Positions 10,808 to 22,805 of a stretch of DNA of 47,427 nt are shown in pieces. Numbering within the stretch: the first letter of the stretch is position 1; each line of letters opens with the position of its first letter. The translations under genes were made by a program, and so were the position numbers. The stretch comes from Mycoemilia scoparia (Eukaryota > Kickxellomycota > Kickxellomycetes > Kickxellales > Kickxellaceae), in contig JANBPU010000124.1 in NCBI GenBank assembly GCA_027575805.1, positions 1-47,427 on the forward strand, in the 5' to 3' direction. The notes beneath the pieces are model-generated. The model was not told where the DNA came from and made no database searches. It saw only the letters and a program-made list of their open reading frames with translations.

Positions 10808-11509
10808 CACAATTTGACCTTTTTGGGGGTGTTTTTGCTTTTTTCCCCAGTTTTTGGTTTCAAATATAGTTATTATATTTTTGAAATATTGGTAGAGTAT
10901 ATATAAGTGATTTTAAGGGGATCTTCCATTATTCTACACCAATCAACAGAAACGTTGTTTTTTATATACTAAAGATTATTGCATTGTGAGATTTGGTGCT
11001 TTAAATTATCAACAAATGTATTGAATTATTTCCTAAAACCCCATTTTATTTCAAGGATAAATTTTGGTTTATTTCTATCACAATGCAATTGGATTGAAAC
11101 CTCATGAAACTATTTTTTTCTTTTTCAAGTGTAGGAAAATATAAATTATAGTAGGTATTTTATGCTATTTGCCTTTCTAACAAAAATGCGGATTGAAAAT
11201 TTACATGATGATATCCTGCCAACTCCGTATTTTATGCTTTGGTTGTAAAGTCAACTAAAATAAAGTCATTTTCTTGGCTATTATAGCATATATGTATATA
11301 TCTTTGCCATTGCAATGACAGGTTTTTTAACAAAATTTTGTAAAATCACTCCAAAAAAACACAAACACATAAAATATACACAAAAGAATATCCTTAGCCA
11401 TTTTGTTATATTTGAAAGTGTATATAAGACCCCCCCCCATCTCTGCACCCAAGATAGCTCTTACCCCTTCCTTCTCTCTTTTTCCATTCATTCATTCCCT
11501 CCCTCAGCA
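10808..11509. promoter_or_regulatory. spacer and promoter of the 259-aa unknown gene
   Basis: AT-rich. AATAAA at 11259-11264 could serve the upstream gene. A TATA-like TATATAAG at 11421-11428 is followed by a run of C and then a CT-rich leader (CTTCTCTCTTTTTCC) up to the ATG at 11510. An in-frame ATG at 11315 lies upstream of this TATA box and is not preferred as the start. Confidence 0.5.
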
Positions 11510-12289
11510 ATGCAACGTTCTCCTTCTACTACAAAGCCCTTGGGCAATGGCAGATACATAATGAACAGCATTATGAATGTTTCCAGAAGTTTCCTTGGCT
11601 TAGATGTGGATGAGGAGGCCTCCAAAAGATTGGCTGAACATCTTTCCCAATTGAAAGAAATTTTCATAAGCAATGGTATCAAGGACAAAGTTCTGTCTTT
11701 CAATGTTGAAAGATATAAAATATCGGGTCCATCGTCAAACCAAATACCAAAACATTTCATCAAGTTGGTTAATAAAACTCATTATGAGCAACTCGAAGTT
11801 GCCATTAACCACTTGGAGTCTGCAGAAACATCTCTTGGAGATAAAAACAACAGGACCATCAAACTCAGAGATTATTTTGACAGCGCTTATCATCTGTACA
11901 ATGGTGTTGTCAATGTTGATTCCATTTTTGATATTTGGGTTGCCTCTAACCCAGAAATTCCAAGAGATGAGATGAGTACATGGAATACATTTATTGGTAG
12001 ATTCTTGATCAAGGTTGATGCTTTTGGAAAGCTTTTCCTTGAAAATATTCACAAGCTTGGTGATGGCACTGATTCTGCTAGCAATGGGGCATCTCCTAAC
12101 GAGATCGTTAGAGCAGGTGGTCAATATGAGAATGCCGTTACAGCTGAAGGTTTGTATGCCTGGAAATGGAAGGTTGGTGATATCCTTGCTAATATCCTTA
12201 AAGTGTTGAATGAAAAACAAGGCCTCCTCAAAGACTCGGAGCCAGCTGAGGTCAATACAACTGGCCGATTTTTAAGAAATTTTGATTGA
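11510..12289 (+). CDS. lineage-specific protein of unknown function, 259 aa (paralogue 2)
   Basis: Single-exon frame starting MQRSPSTTKPLGNGRY. The start is chosen because the TATA box and CT-rich leader lie just upstream. The protein is soluble and predicted helical, with a basic Ser-rich N-terminus and a short basic end (TTGRFLRNFD). No known domain is recognised. It shares spaced identities with the 284-aa neighbour: KLRDY at 118-122, SIF ending exactly 22 residues after the K in both, FI then VD eight residues later in both, and VDAFGK versus VDKFRK. An AATAAA signal follows at 12365-12370. The two probably arose by tandem duplication and strong divergence. Their tandem orientation and similar TATA-driven promoters suggest parallel, possibly condition-dependent expression (inference). 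Confidence 0.78.
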   Translation: MQRSPSTTKPLGNGRYIMNSIMNVSRSFLGLDVDEEASKRLAEHLSQLKEIFISNGIKDKVLSFNVERYKISGPSSNQIPKHFIKLVNKTHYEQLEVAINHLESAETSLGDKNNRTIKLRDYFDSAYHLYNGVVNVDSIFDIWVASNPEIPRDEMSTWNTFIGRFLIKVDAFGKLFLENIHKLGDGTDSASNGASPNEIVRAGGQYENAVTAEGLYAWKWKVGDILANILKVLNEKQGLLKDSEPAEVNTTGRFLRNFD

Positions 12290-12664
12290 GGATGTCAATT
12301 TCCTTTTCTATATTCAACACAAGCATCTTTAAGGTAGTATGATTTTTAGGTTAGGTTTATTTTAAATAAACTTGAATGGTCTAGAAATAATGAAGATTAT
12401 GATAAAAGTGTATTGTATTCAATTATTTTTTTCTATAAGATTATGATATTTTAGATTGGGCTAGAAAAACCATGTATTTACTATCATCATAAAAACCTGT
12501 GGAGTAAAGGGTTTAAAAAATTGGAGTGTACACAACACTTCTGCGATCGTGTAGACTCAATGGAAAAAAGCGTGATCGTGAATTTAGTAACACAAGAGTC
12601 TTTATGTCTAAATAAGTTTTTTCCTTCATATTGGTTTTCCCTGCATACTATGTCAATAGTATTA

Positions 12665-12755
12665 CATATGGGTAATAATTTTAGAAGGGCGAATGTCTGA
12701 TAATCAACTGTGATTGCCCCTATAATCATTGACCCTTCAAAAATTATTGCCCAAA
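12665..12755. mobile_element. TIR element (MITE-like), copy 4
   Basis: About 90 bp. The left arm TGGGTAATAATTTTAGAAGG pairs with the right arm CCTTCAAAAATTATTGCCCA with few mismatches, and TA flanks both sides. Its core is shared with copies 1 and 3. Confidence 0.8.
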
Positions 12756-12875
12756 TATCGAGATTTATATGGCTGGGGCAAGGCAAATTTGCATTTAAGT
12801 TAATATTGATTACACGTAGAATACACACAATCATTTTCAACATTGAAATAAACCTAATACACGGACATTTGCAAA

Positions 12876-13215
12876 TTAGCAATAAGATTTGTTAAATTGT
12901 TGGGTATCAAAAGCATATTTCTCCCGCCCACTTTTATGTACCAAGACTTTATTAATTGCGGCCATCACTTCGCCAGAATGGTGGTGACTGCAACCGAAAA
13001 CCACAATTGTCAAAATGGGAAACTTAATCTTTTTACCAATAATATCTAGTTTTTTATATACCGACCGATCAATTTCACAGAATAAAATATCACCATATGG
13101 GAAGATTTCACTAGTGGTCGAATCTTTGGTAGTAGACAGAAATAGTGGGCCTTCATCATCAGATTTTGGACCAATCATGAGCCATTCCATATGCAACTAC
13201 TCCCAGGAACCCATT
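12876..13215 (-). pseudogene. decayed coding repeat, copy D (longest)
   Basis: The minus strand reads SQGFGKMGSWE, a stop, then an open frame of about 106 codons. Features in order: LHMEWLMIGPKSDDEG, TSEIFPYGDILFCEID, KKIKFPILTIVVFGCSHHHS, then AAINKVLVHK. The first 125 bp are homologous to copies A, B and C elsewhere. The second half (hydrophobic strand, then G-x-S-HHH, then a basic helix) resembles the pre-catalytic region of some fungal MULE/FLYWCH-type transposases with GxHxHP motifs. That link is from pattern memory and weak. It could also be a decayed host multigene family. It lacks a proper start and is interrupted upstream, so I call it a relic. Confidence 0.55.
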
Positions 13216-14495
13216 TTCCCAAAGCCTTGCGAACTTTGACCATAAACATATATTAACTAAATTGTTTCAAGTCTTTCTCTCTTGCTCCGGTTGGGGAAGG
13301 GGAAAGGGAGATAGATCAAAGCTCAAAGAACACAAAAAGTGGTGAGATTCTTTTAGTAAGAATTAATCAGGTTTTCGACAATTACTCGGCCGAGATGTCA
13401 TTTTTACACAACCACCACCATTTTCGGATCACTCCATGCAGATAGAAAAACCAGGATTTTCCCAAAAATTACTTTGTAATTGACCTTTATTTGTGCAACG
13501 GCTGCGATGCATCATACAGACAGCTGTGCATATATAAAATAAATCCAAGATTAAAATCAACCATAGATAATAACAAAAAAAACATGCTGTCACCAAAGCG
13601 GTAGTTATAAATTGTAAAGTTTCTTTGGGAATGAAAAAAAAAACATACACAACATCATATATGTGTTACTACACGGGTATTTATCTTTCCATATTTCTAT
13701 AAAACCTACATTTGTATATCTTTGAAAATTGAATAGCTGTCAAAAGTCATGGATTAATTTAGATTTGCATATCAGATGCAGTGTCTTGCTTATTGGTACC
13801 ACTTCTAATATTGCTACCACTACTGCTGTCAACAAGTTATATAAAACCACAGAGAAAGCCTGCGTGTGTTATTCTGATCTCACCCTATAATGATTAGTAG
13901 AAAATAAATAGACAAAAGGAGTGAGGCTATAAACTAAAAGTTTAATTCAAAATAACTGATTAATGTATGCATGCAAAAGAACGATACAATGCAGATCTCT
14001 GGTGTTTATTTTCCCCTTTCAGTTGACTAGAACTATACCGGAAAGAAGTTTTTTTAAACGAAAGAGAATTCAGCTCAACCTATGCTTTATTATTCCAATT
14101 AAGAGTAGAGATTGGTTTCAATTTTTAGGTAGATGAGTGGGGGGGGGGCTTTCTTGCCGTTGATATTGTTCAATAGGCCAATACACATATGTATACCAAA
14201 CTCCCCTTGTGTCTAAAAGCAAATAGCAGCTTATGTGCTATATCCAATTGATTTTCCAAGATACAAGTAAAAATAGTCCAGACCTAATAATAGTAGTAGT
14301 AGTAATAATAATAACCTTGATAATAAAGTTGACAGCAAAAATGATTTTGGTTTGGGGGTGCATAGTCAGAGATTATCGAATACTAACAATAGCGATATTT
14401 GTTTATAAAAGGAGAAAAAAGAGCCAAACAAATGATTTCTACAGACCAACAATAATACCTACCACCAAACTATTCCTTTAGTTTACACACACACC

Positions 14496-14518
14496 CTCTC
14501 TCTCTCTCTCTCTCTCTC
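14496..14518. repeat. (CT)n microsatellite
   Basis: About eleven uninterrupted CT units in the gene-free region downstream of the trihelix regulator gene. Confidence 0.95.
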
Positions 14519-15815
14519 GCTTATTAGAATCTCAAATCAATAGTATTCCGGAGGTTCATATTATCTTTCACTACTACTACCACTGATTCTGTTTCAACTA
14601 AATCTCAATAACAAACCAATACAATTAATTTAAAGAGAATGGCAAGTTAAATAATTTTAACCTAATAATATCGTGTCTTCACTATAAACATTACAACTTG
14701 GATTGTCAATCTCAAAATCATGATAAACTAGTTTCGAGCTGATATACATCCAAATATCAAACAAGAGTCGCATAAATGTACTTGATATTCTTACTTGCCA
14801 TTATCACAATGACTATACATCTTTTTCTCTGATGCTACTATGTTTATGGAAATGACTGAGTTTGGGGTGTTGGCTTACAGAGATCCCTGTAAATCAGAAC
14901 CCATTAAACCCAACATTTCTTTTTCGATTCAATATATCCACACACACACACACATACACACATACAACCACCTTATCTTCTATATATCTCTTTAAATGAC
15001 AACAAAATTTTGATCATCCAAAATACATATCTTCCATAATGTATTGGATACATTTGGCAAGTTCCTCATCAAAAGGAAACAGATTGGTACGCTCATAGTA
15101 CATTCCCCACAAATCGGCCTATAAACTATACATACATTTTAGCTGGAGCCTGACGGATTATTGACTATTATTCTGGTTGGTACTCCTTCAAAAGACAGGC
15201 TATTCTGACACATATCCTCTCTTAGTCCATGCACCTGAAACTAATAAACTCTCTCGGCTATATATATATATATATATGTATGTAATAAAGGATAAGAAGC
15301 CTGATTAATTGCAAATTATTTTTCAAATAATAGTATATATTAAAGGTAATAGAATTTGAATAAAATACTACACACAAAAAAAGAGGAAGAAGAAGAAGAA
15401 TGTTTAATAAAAAGACAAAATCTTGAAGGAAATAGATTAAAAAAATAAAATTGTCTGGAATTTATAAAATCTATTATCATAATTAAAACATGTATACGTA
15501 CACGTAGTATGTTTGATATTGATAATACACACAAATTCACACCATCATAAACAAATATTTGATGTCAGTGGAATTTTTTGTTTTTATAATGACCATGAGA
15601 AGAAAGAGATACTCATTTGGTCAAAAATTTTGGTATAAAAGATATATATATGTATAAAATATATGAGGGATTAGATAGGTAGGTAGATAGATAGATGGAT
15701 GGATAGAAATATAGATATATATATATACATTCACGCACACACAATTCAGAAAAAGACAAGAAGTATGGATAGAGAGAGAGAGAGGTCAGGCACGAAACCA
15801 TCCACAATCTCTTCC

Positions 15816-18800
15816 TTAATTTTTATTATTATTATTATTATCATCTTCATCAGCAGTGGTGGCAGCGGTGGCGGTTGCGGTCTCAACAACATCGTTGGTG
15901 ACTTCTACTGTATTGTTATTATCACCAACATTTACTTTTGGACTTGTAATAAGCAGCGACTGTCCGTGATTAGTTCTAGGTGGAGTAATAATGATACTAC
16001 TACTACTACCACCACCATTCTTTTTAACATCCACCTCCTCTTCGTTCTTGATGTTATCAATGGCCATTTCACTTTGTTGTTGCTGTTCAGACGTCGTCAT
16101 CATCATCATCATTTGTGGAGTAGGAGTAACTGAACCACGCTGCTGTTCTTGAACACCAGGTTCTTGCTTTGGCATCACCACCAATCCAGGCGAACTAACC
16201 GATTCAGAAGTTGGAGGCAATGGTAAAGTAGGCATACTATTTCTTGAACCACCAGAACTCGAGTGCTTATTATATGGATAATATCTATTATCATTTTTGC
16301 TGTTGGACGTAGTAGATAACGATGATGTATGAGCAGTAGCCCCAGGAGATGATGCTCTTCTAATTACTCCGCCAGTTGAAATCAATGACGATGATGGTGC
16401 ACCACCTCCACCAACAGTAGTAATATTATTAATACCAACACCAGCAATGTTAATGGATGCTCCATGATATTGAACAATGGCATGCAACAAATCCCCCAAA
16501 ACCTGATCATGTCGTTCACTTTGTCTCTGTCTCCTGTTGGCTTCGTGGTTCATATAACCCAAAACTTCACGAACAACCTGAGGAACATCAGCATCTGGAT
16601 CTGCCCGCAAAGCATCGATGATAGCCTGAGTATTAGTCAAGTTGGCTGGACGATACTGACTTCCTCCTCCTCCTCCAGTAGCAGTAGCAGTGGTGGAGCC
16701 TGATCTTGGGTTCAATGGACTTCCGGTCATAATCCTTCTAGAAGGAACAGCAGGTGATGTTGAATATGGTCTATACCGATGACTCTTATTATTATCATCG
16801 CGACCACCACCACTACCAACCTGGTACTCCATCATCATTTCACCCTGTTCGTCAATAACATCCAATCTTTTGAGATTCTCGATTATAGAAGCACCAGCGC
16901 TGGTCATACCCGTAGTATTAACAGAAGCAGCAGTATTTGCTGCTGTTGTTGTTACTGGCGGGGGCGGGGGTGTAGAAGACGATTGAGGAGGAGGAGGAGG
17001 AAGAGAAGACAATAAAGCTTGCATGGGCCCAGTTGCAGCCACCACCATTGGACCAGTAGTCGAAGACGACGATACAGACTGAACTTGAGGCGATGATGAT
17101 GATGCTGCTGCTGCTGTGACTTCAAACTGACCAGATGGAACCCGTGATGAGGATTGCGAATATGCACGAGGTGGTTGCAACAATGCTTGGGAAGATGTTG
17201 AAGATTCTCGTCTTCTACTTGGCAATGTTGAATAATGTTGCTGCTGCTGTTGTTGTTGTTGTTGTGAAGAGGGTGGTGGTGGTAATGGCTGAAGGTGACT
17301 GCCACCTCCATTTCCAGGTTGAGATGAATGGCGACGATGTTGCATGAAATTTTGTGGAGATGTACTCGATAATCCTGTGCCACCTCCACCGCTCCTGTTA
17401 ACACTGCCACCAACAACAGATCCGCCTTGACCAAGAGTCGAAGATATTGTCGACTGGTAATACCGATCATCCCCATAGCCACTACCACCGCCTCCACTAA
17501 GGGTTGACCTATGATGCGGTAACATACCTTGCTGCTGCTGCTGTGATGTTTGTGGAAATGCCGATTGATGCTGGTGATGCTTTTGAATAGGTGAAGTTTG
17601 ACGGTGATAGTTCAGCTGTTGCCGCTGCTGATGGGGTGTCAACGGATGCACTACTAAACGAGGACCACCTTCACCACCGCCAAGATATGGCGATGACTTC
17701 GAGGCATCTCGAGCATAATCAATTGAAGGCAGCGAATATCGATGCTGATGATGCTCAGCAGGACCAGACGACATTGGCTTGTGTGATTGATAACGTGGCT
17801 GGGGTTCCCCAGGTCCTCCTCCACCCTGATGTGACGACGAAGGTTTATTACTGTGAGCACTCCTCGAAGAGCCCATTGTGATTGAGGCAACAGACGGCAA
17901 TGCACCGCTACCAGCTGTTTGTGGCTGGTGTGGAGGAGGAGGAGGAGCGCCCCCATAGTGCGGGTATTGCTGGCTATGGTAAGCTGCTGATGAGGTTGGA
18001 GGAGGGCCGCTTTTCGTTATGGATGGAGTAAGAGAAGCTCCTCCTCCTCCAACACTAGAATGAGCCAATAAATAGGATGACGAAGGCGGGGGGATTGAAT
18101 GGCGCTGGCGTTTCTGTGGAGGAGTCGTAAGATGCTGCTGCTGCTGCTGTTGGTAATAATGGCTGTCGCCGCCACCACTGCTGCTGCCCCCTCTAGGGTC
18201 ATAGTCATCCTCAAAGTCATCATCGCTGCGGGGATGGTGGTGTGAGGCCGAAGGAGAAGTGCGCTGACTAACATCGTGGTAATAATAATCCGACCTAGAC
18301 AGCAAAAAGGAAAAATCCAGTGAGATTTTTATAGTCGATGCATATAAACATATGGGGAGATTGGATAAACCTGTTTAATTGTTGGATCATGGGAACCAGG
18401 ATGTGCCTTTTCTATCTCCTGAACCAGCATCACAGCAATTCGATTTTCTTCATCGGAGAGAGAATACGCCTGCAGATGCTGTGTCCTTATGAAGAAGGGC
18501 CTGGTGGCGATGATGGATCAGGGGCCGCACACAACACATGTTCCCTGGCTGAACAGAACATTCCTGCCATTCAATTCAATGTAAAACAAACGTGCTACTT
18601 ACTCGTTGCAACCCGGGCCGCCTCCACCAACAATGTTTGAACTTCGGTAGCCTGTGGGCGGAGTGATGACATTAGGGTTTGACGCAGATGCTGTTGCCGC
18701 TGCACTAGAAGAAGAAGAAGAGGCATTGGGCGGTAGGATGGGTCCTGTTCCGCCCCCAGCACTATTGGAATTCCGTCTCTTAATCTCCGTAAAGTCGTCG

Positions 18801-20952
18801 TAATGTGGAAACTCCTTCAGCTTTTCATCATGCGTCATATGCGTGGCATTCTTCAGATCCTACATGTATGTACAGAGAGACAAGCACAAGTAAATATAAA
18901 GGTCAGGAGGTCAAACGCTGGAAACAAACCCTCACATGAAAATAAAAGACACAATGGGCGGAATATGCATGGCTGGCTTGTTCTAAAAATAGATCTTTTG
19001 GCCCTTTCATAATCACTGGGCGTATGGATATGGATATGGATGTGTGTGGATCGTGTGAGTGAAGCATGGCTGGCTATGGTTACGGATGTGGGAGAGCAAG
19101 TGGAGGGGCCAGCAGGCGCCAAGTTGTTGCACCGCCATCACAATGCCATTTTTGTCTGATAGCAATGGCAGTGAGTGAGAAAGAGAGAAATTTGTATTTG
19201 CGTACGTGATCCCTCAAAAACCACTTTTGCCACTACAACGCCACATCGACCGTTTCCATTAGTAGTTAGTTGATGTATGCAATTAATCCGCAATTATTAC
19301 TTTTGGTGTATATCCCTGTCTCTCTGGTATAGCTGTGGCAGCGGCGGCATCGTCGTTGTTGTTGTTGTTGTTGGCGGCCAGCAAGCAAGATCCTCTCTCA
19401 CTCCTGCAGAAATTTTATTTCTTTCTTGGTATACATACATACATCAATAAGAATTTGCAATTCCAGGCCTCACTCCCGCTCCCGCTCCATAATGATAATT
19501 CGTAATTGTAGCTTCTTCTTTTTCTTCATTGTCCAAATGTATCCATATCTGCATACTCTGTTTATTGTGCTATCCATTATTCAACATATTAACGTCGTCT
19601 ATCTCAACAATATATTTCTTTCTTTGTACAATATATCCGTCCCAGTTTCCTTATTTCTCACTCACTCACTTTCTCTCAATGGTCTTTTTCTCGATCCTCG
19701 GAGCAATCAAATCCCTTATCTTATGCTTCACATTCTCAGTTACAATCGTGATATGAGAGTGAGAAAAACAAGTAAACAAATATCTCCATCATAATCTAAA
19801 CATTTGTTTTTAACTACAATCATCCTCTCTACTCGATAATCTCGCTCTCACTCTGACTCTCACAATCCAATCCAATCCAATCCAGCATCCAGCATCCACA
19901 TCCAGAAAAAATACCACAGCACATAATACAAACATATCTAATATCTACTCTGCTTCTATGATGATGATGATGAGAAATACTTACTCTATGTTTGGCCCAC
20001 ATATTTTTCCATTTAATCCGACACTCACGAACATTCCGAATCCTTCCGGTCTGTTCAGTCAATGCATTAGCAACCTTGGTCCATACGCCAGCATTCCGTT
20101 TATTGGCATTGAACTGACCCTCATGTTCAAACCATAGCTGGACCAACTGCTTGGTTTCGGTTGCACTCCAGAATGTACGGCCTGTAGATGCTGCTGCTGA
20201 TGATGATGAAGATCCTACCACCACGGCAGATGTGGCGGCGGTTGAGCTTGTAGGAATGTTTGATCCACCTATATATATATGCACATATTTATTTTAAAGA
20301 TTAGTAAATAAATTTGTTGATGTTGTTAATTATTTAAATGTGTCGATTTGATAGTAGAGAGACACAGACGACACGTACCAGTTGTGGTGGTGGCTGTCGT
20401 CATAAGTTCATAATTAGATGGCCGATGATGATGATGATGGTGATGACTGTTATTAATACCACTACTACCTGCGGCTCCACTACTATGATTCATATTTGGC
20501 GATAAACTATATTCGTTCAAATGACGATGAGGTTGTTGGTATGGAGATTGATGTGGTGGATATTGCTGGTATTGCCGTTGCTGCTGCTGCTGGTTATGAT
20601 GATGATGATGATGAGAAGAATGCTGATCTAAATTCGAATTTGGAGGAATTGATGATGTCGATGTTGACATTGCTGAATATTGGCTTTGACGATATGAAGA
20701 AGTCTTTTGTTGAGTGGGACTACGATTCGGAATTGGCGATGGAAAAGAAGTACTTGTTAATGGTGTTAAACTACCTCCTCCTCCTACTACTACTGGTTGC
20801 TGTTGAGATTGTGGTGGAAGCTGAGGGGTTGGTGATGGTGAAACCGAAATAGATTTTGAATAGCTTGACTGTGGGGGGTGGGATGGTGTTTGTTGACTAT
20901 AATATGGATTATTTGAATTTGGTGGTGGTGGTGGTGAAGAATTTGATGTCAT
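15816..20952 (-). CDS. trihelix/Myb-SANT-like transcription regulator, five exons
   Basis: Proposed exons (minus): 20952-20379, 20268-19985, 18859-18603, 18485-18371 and 18263-15816, joining in frame to 1225 aa. Introns 1-3 have GTACGT or GTAAGT donors and AG acceptors. The DNA-binding domain is at about 222-311: TFWSATETKQLVQLW, VWTKVANAL, RECRIKWKNMWAKHR, then DLKNATHMT. It spans the exon 2-3 junction, which confirms that splice. A short helix (ENRIAVMLVQEIEK) is in exon 4. Exon 5 is mostly Ser/Gly/Pro/Gln/His low complexity, with a conserved-looking helical block (TQAIIDALRADPDADVPQVV.., then a charged helix) towards the C-terminus. It is a likely nuclear, sequence-specific regulator. The exon 4 donor (GTTTAT) is unusual and the exon 5 acceptor was chosen for phase, so residues near that join are uncertain. 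The frame is open 121 codons upstream of the ATG but without another ATG. Confidence 0.8.
18860..19984 (-). other. long intron 2 of the trihelix regulator gene
   Basis: 1125 bp from GTAAGT to TGTAG, splitting the DNA-binding domain between AKHR and DLKN. It contains a TTG repeat, CA/TG-rich and CTCACT-type simple sequence, and no supportable gene on either strand. It is long compared with the 100-130 bp introns of the GYF gene. Confidence 0.75.
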
Positions 20953-22780
20953 ATCAAGTCTATCCTTTTCAAATAAACAACTACTAGATTCACTGCCCTT
21001 ATTCTTCTTCTTATCGTAATAAGGGTAGTGGTAGGTTGTGGTGTTAAGGTTGGTAGTAGTGCTTCTTGTATCAGCTGCTGATGCGATGGTGATATTGTTC
21101 GTTTCTAGGCTTCTCTTGCGCTTTTTCTTATTACTATTGACCACCGAATAATCTTTTAGATGATTGCTGTGGTGGCTATTGTGGTTTGATTGGTCAGACG
21201 AAATACCGAAACAACTATTTTCAAGTAGATAAGCTATAGTGACGGATTCTTTATATATACAGTCTTGTGTTGCTGCTGTAATGCTGTTCTCGAAAGAGCT
21301 ATACACGCAACTCAAGCCTTATTTTCTTGTTTTATGTGTGTTATAGAGTCAAATAGTGGCAGTCAATGAAAGAGAGAGGGAGACAGAGAGAGACAGAGAG
21401 AAGTTGAAGTCGAACACACGGAGCCCTGACAAGTACGGTTGGATTTTATATATATACTCTTTACTAATCGTAATAGTAGATACTAATAAGAATGATGGCA
21501 ACGATGATGATGATGGGGGAAGGGCAAAATCTTTAAAACAGTGCTTGCTTCCTGATAGTTCACTAGGGCTGAAAAGAGGCCAGGGTAGGAGACAGTGTGG
21601 CTATATATAGAAATGTGGCCGACTGGATGGGTTGGCGAATGAATATAGATATCGATATTTAGGGATATGACCTTTCTTGGCACCAAAAAAGGACTGCTAG
21701 ATAGTGTAGGATATAAAAGGCAAGCCCTGATGACAATAGTCGTGGTAGTAGTTGCGATGGGAACTGGTGGGGTTATGTATCTATGTATGTAAAATGTAAG
21801 GGCTACGGATAATAAAGAAAGAACGAAGGTGAAAAAGAAGAGGGAGTATCCCGTTTACAAGAACACAACAGTTTAGATAGGTTTAGTTTATTATAATGGC
21901 TAGATAGAAGTCAAAGTAATAGTAACAGCAACTTTATAGAATGAATATCTTTAATAAAACACCCGATTTCTGGACAAAGGACTTGCTGTTGGTATTTATA
22001 CAAAATTTTTGGAAGTAAGATGGTGATGGCAAATGAAAAATAGAGAGAAAGAGAGAGAGAGAGAGGGGGTATTGAAAAATAAGAAGGAGGCGTAGTAGTT
22101 GTGGTGGAGGTGGTGGTACTTTAGGGGGGTCCACAACGTGGGTTGGGAAGAGTACGAGTATTTAAATATTAGTGATGCACAAGAAAAAGAGTAGAGCAGC
22201 AGTGCTTGGCCAACTTTGAACCCTTACTAATGTGCAGGTAGATAGATATCAGAGAAGCCTGGCGGAGGGTGGTGGTTAAAGAGCGTGAAATAGAAGAGGA
22301 GGAGGGGTGTAACCCGGGGGTCAGATAGAGAGAATGTGTGTGTAAAGACCGGAAACCGCGGTTAAATACAACCATACTGTTCTCTTGAAGACAACCAGTA
22401 GGCACAAAGAATCTTGCCCAGAAAATAAACCGGATGTACAACATTAAGAGGGAGAGAGAAGATAGAAGATGGATGATGGTGGTGGTGGTGGTAGCCAACC
22501 TTGGGTTTTAGGGATTTTGATATAGAAAGAAGGAACCAAAGCCCGGCCAAGGGGTGGGTTGATGTGGGTTGGTTGATTATCACCAGGCACAACTTGGCCG
22601 GGCAAATAAAAATAGATGGCCCGGTAATCAAAGGGTTTGTGACCCGAATTAGGTGCAGTATCAGCCTCAAATTTTGATCCGGAATAAATGAGTGCAGTGG
22701 TAGCAGTTTTTGTGTGAAGGTGGTACCCTGGTGGCCCTTTCGCACTGTGGCAAAAACAATAACGCAAAAGAGTATTTTGT

Positions 22781-22805
22781 GATGATGATGATGATGATGA
22801 TGATG
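22781..22805. repeat. (GAT)n microsatellite
   Basis: About eight GAT units. It produces a run of Ser in one minus-strand frame, which is why a spurious 168-codon frame looks serine-rich. Confidence 0.95.

Larger units (their letters stand above)
12290..15815. other. gene-free stretch with a TIR element, coding relic and microsatellites
   Basis: No supportable intact gene. It holds TIR copy 4 (12665-12755), the longest relic of the coding repeat (12876-13215, minus), a CT microsatellite (14496-14518), a CA-rich tract (14938-14964), a TA tract (15258-15276) and GATA/GATG-type repeats near 15675-15730. The rest is AT-rich with scattered short frames. Confidence 0.5.

Noticed and set aside
15699..16133. 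Plus-strand frame of 144 codons antisense to the regulator's last exon
   Set aside because: It mirrors the low-complexity coding strand (runs of Ile, Thr, His from repeats) and has no domain.
18291..18305. Alternative exon 5 acceptor (CTGTCTAG then GTCGG) in the regulator
   Set aside because: It looks like a good acceptor but is out of phase with the proposed exon 4 donor; the acceptor ending at 18264 keeps the frame. Transcript data could reverse this.
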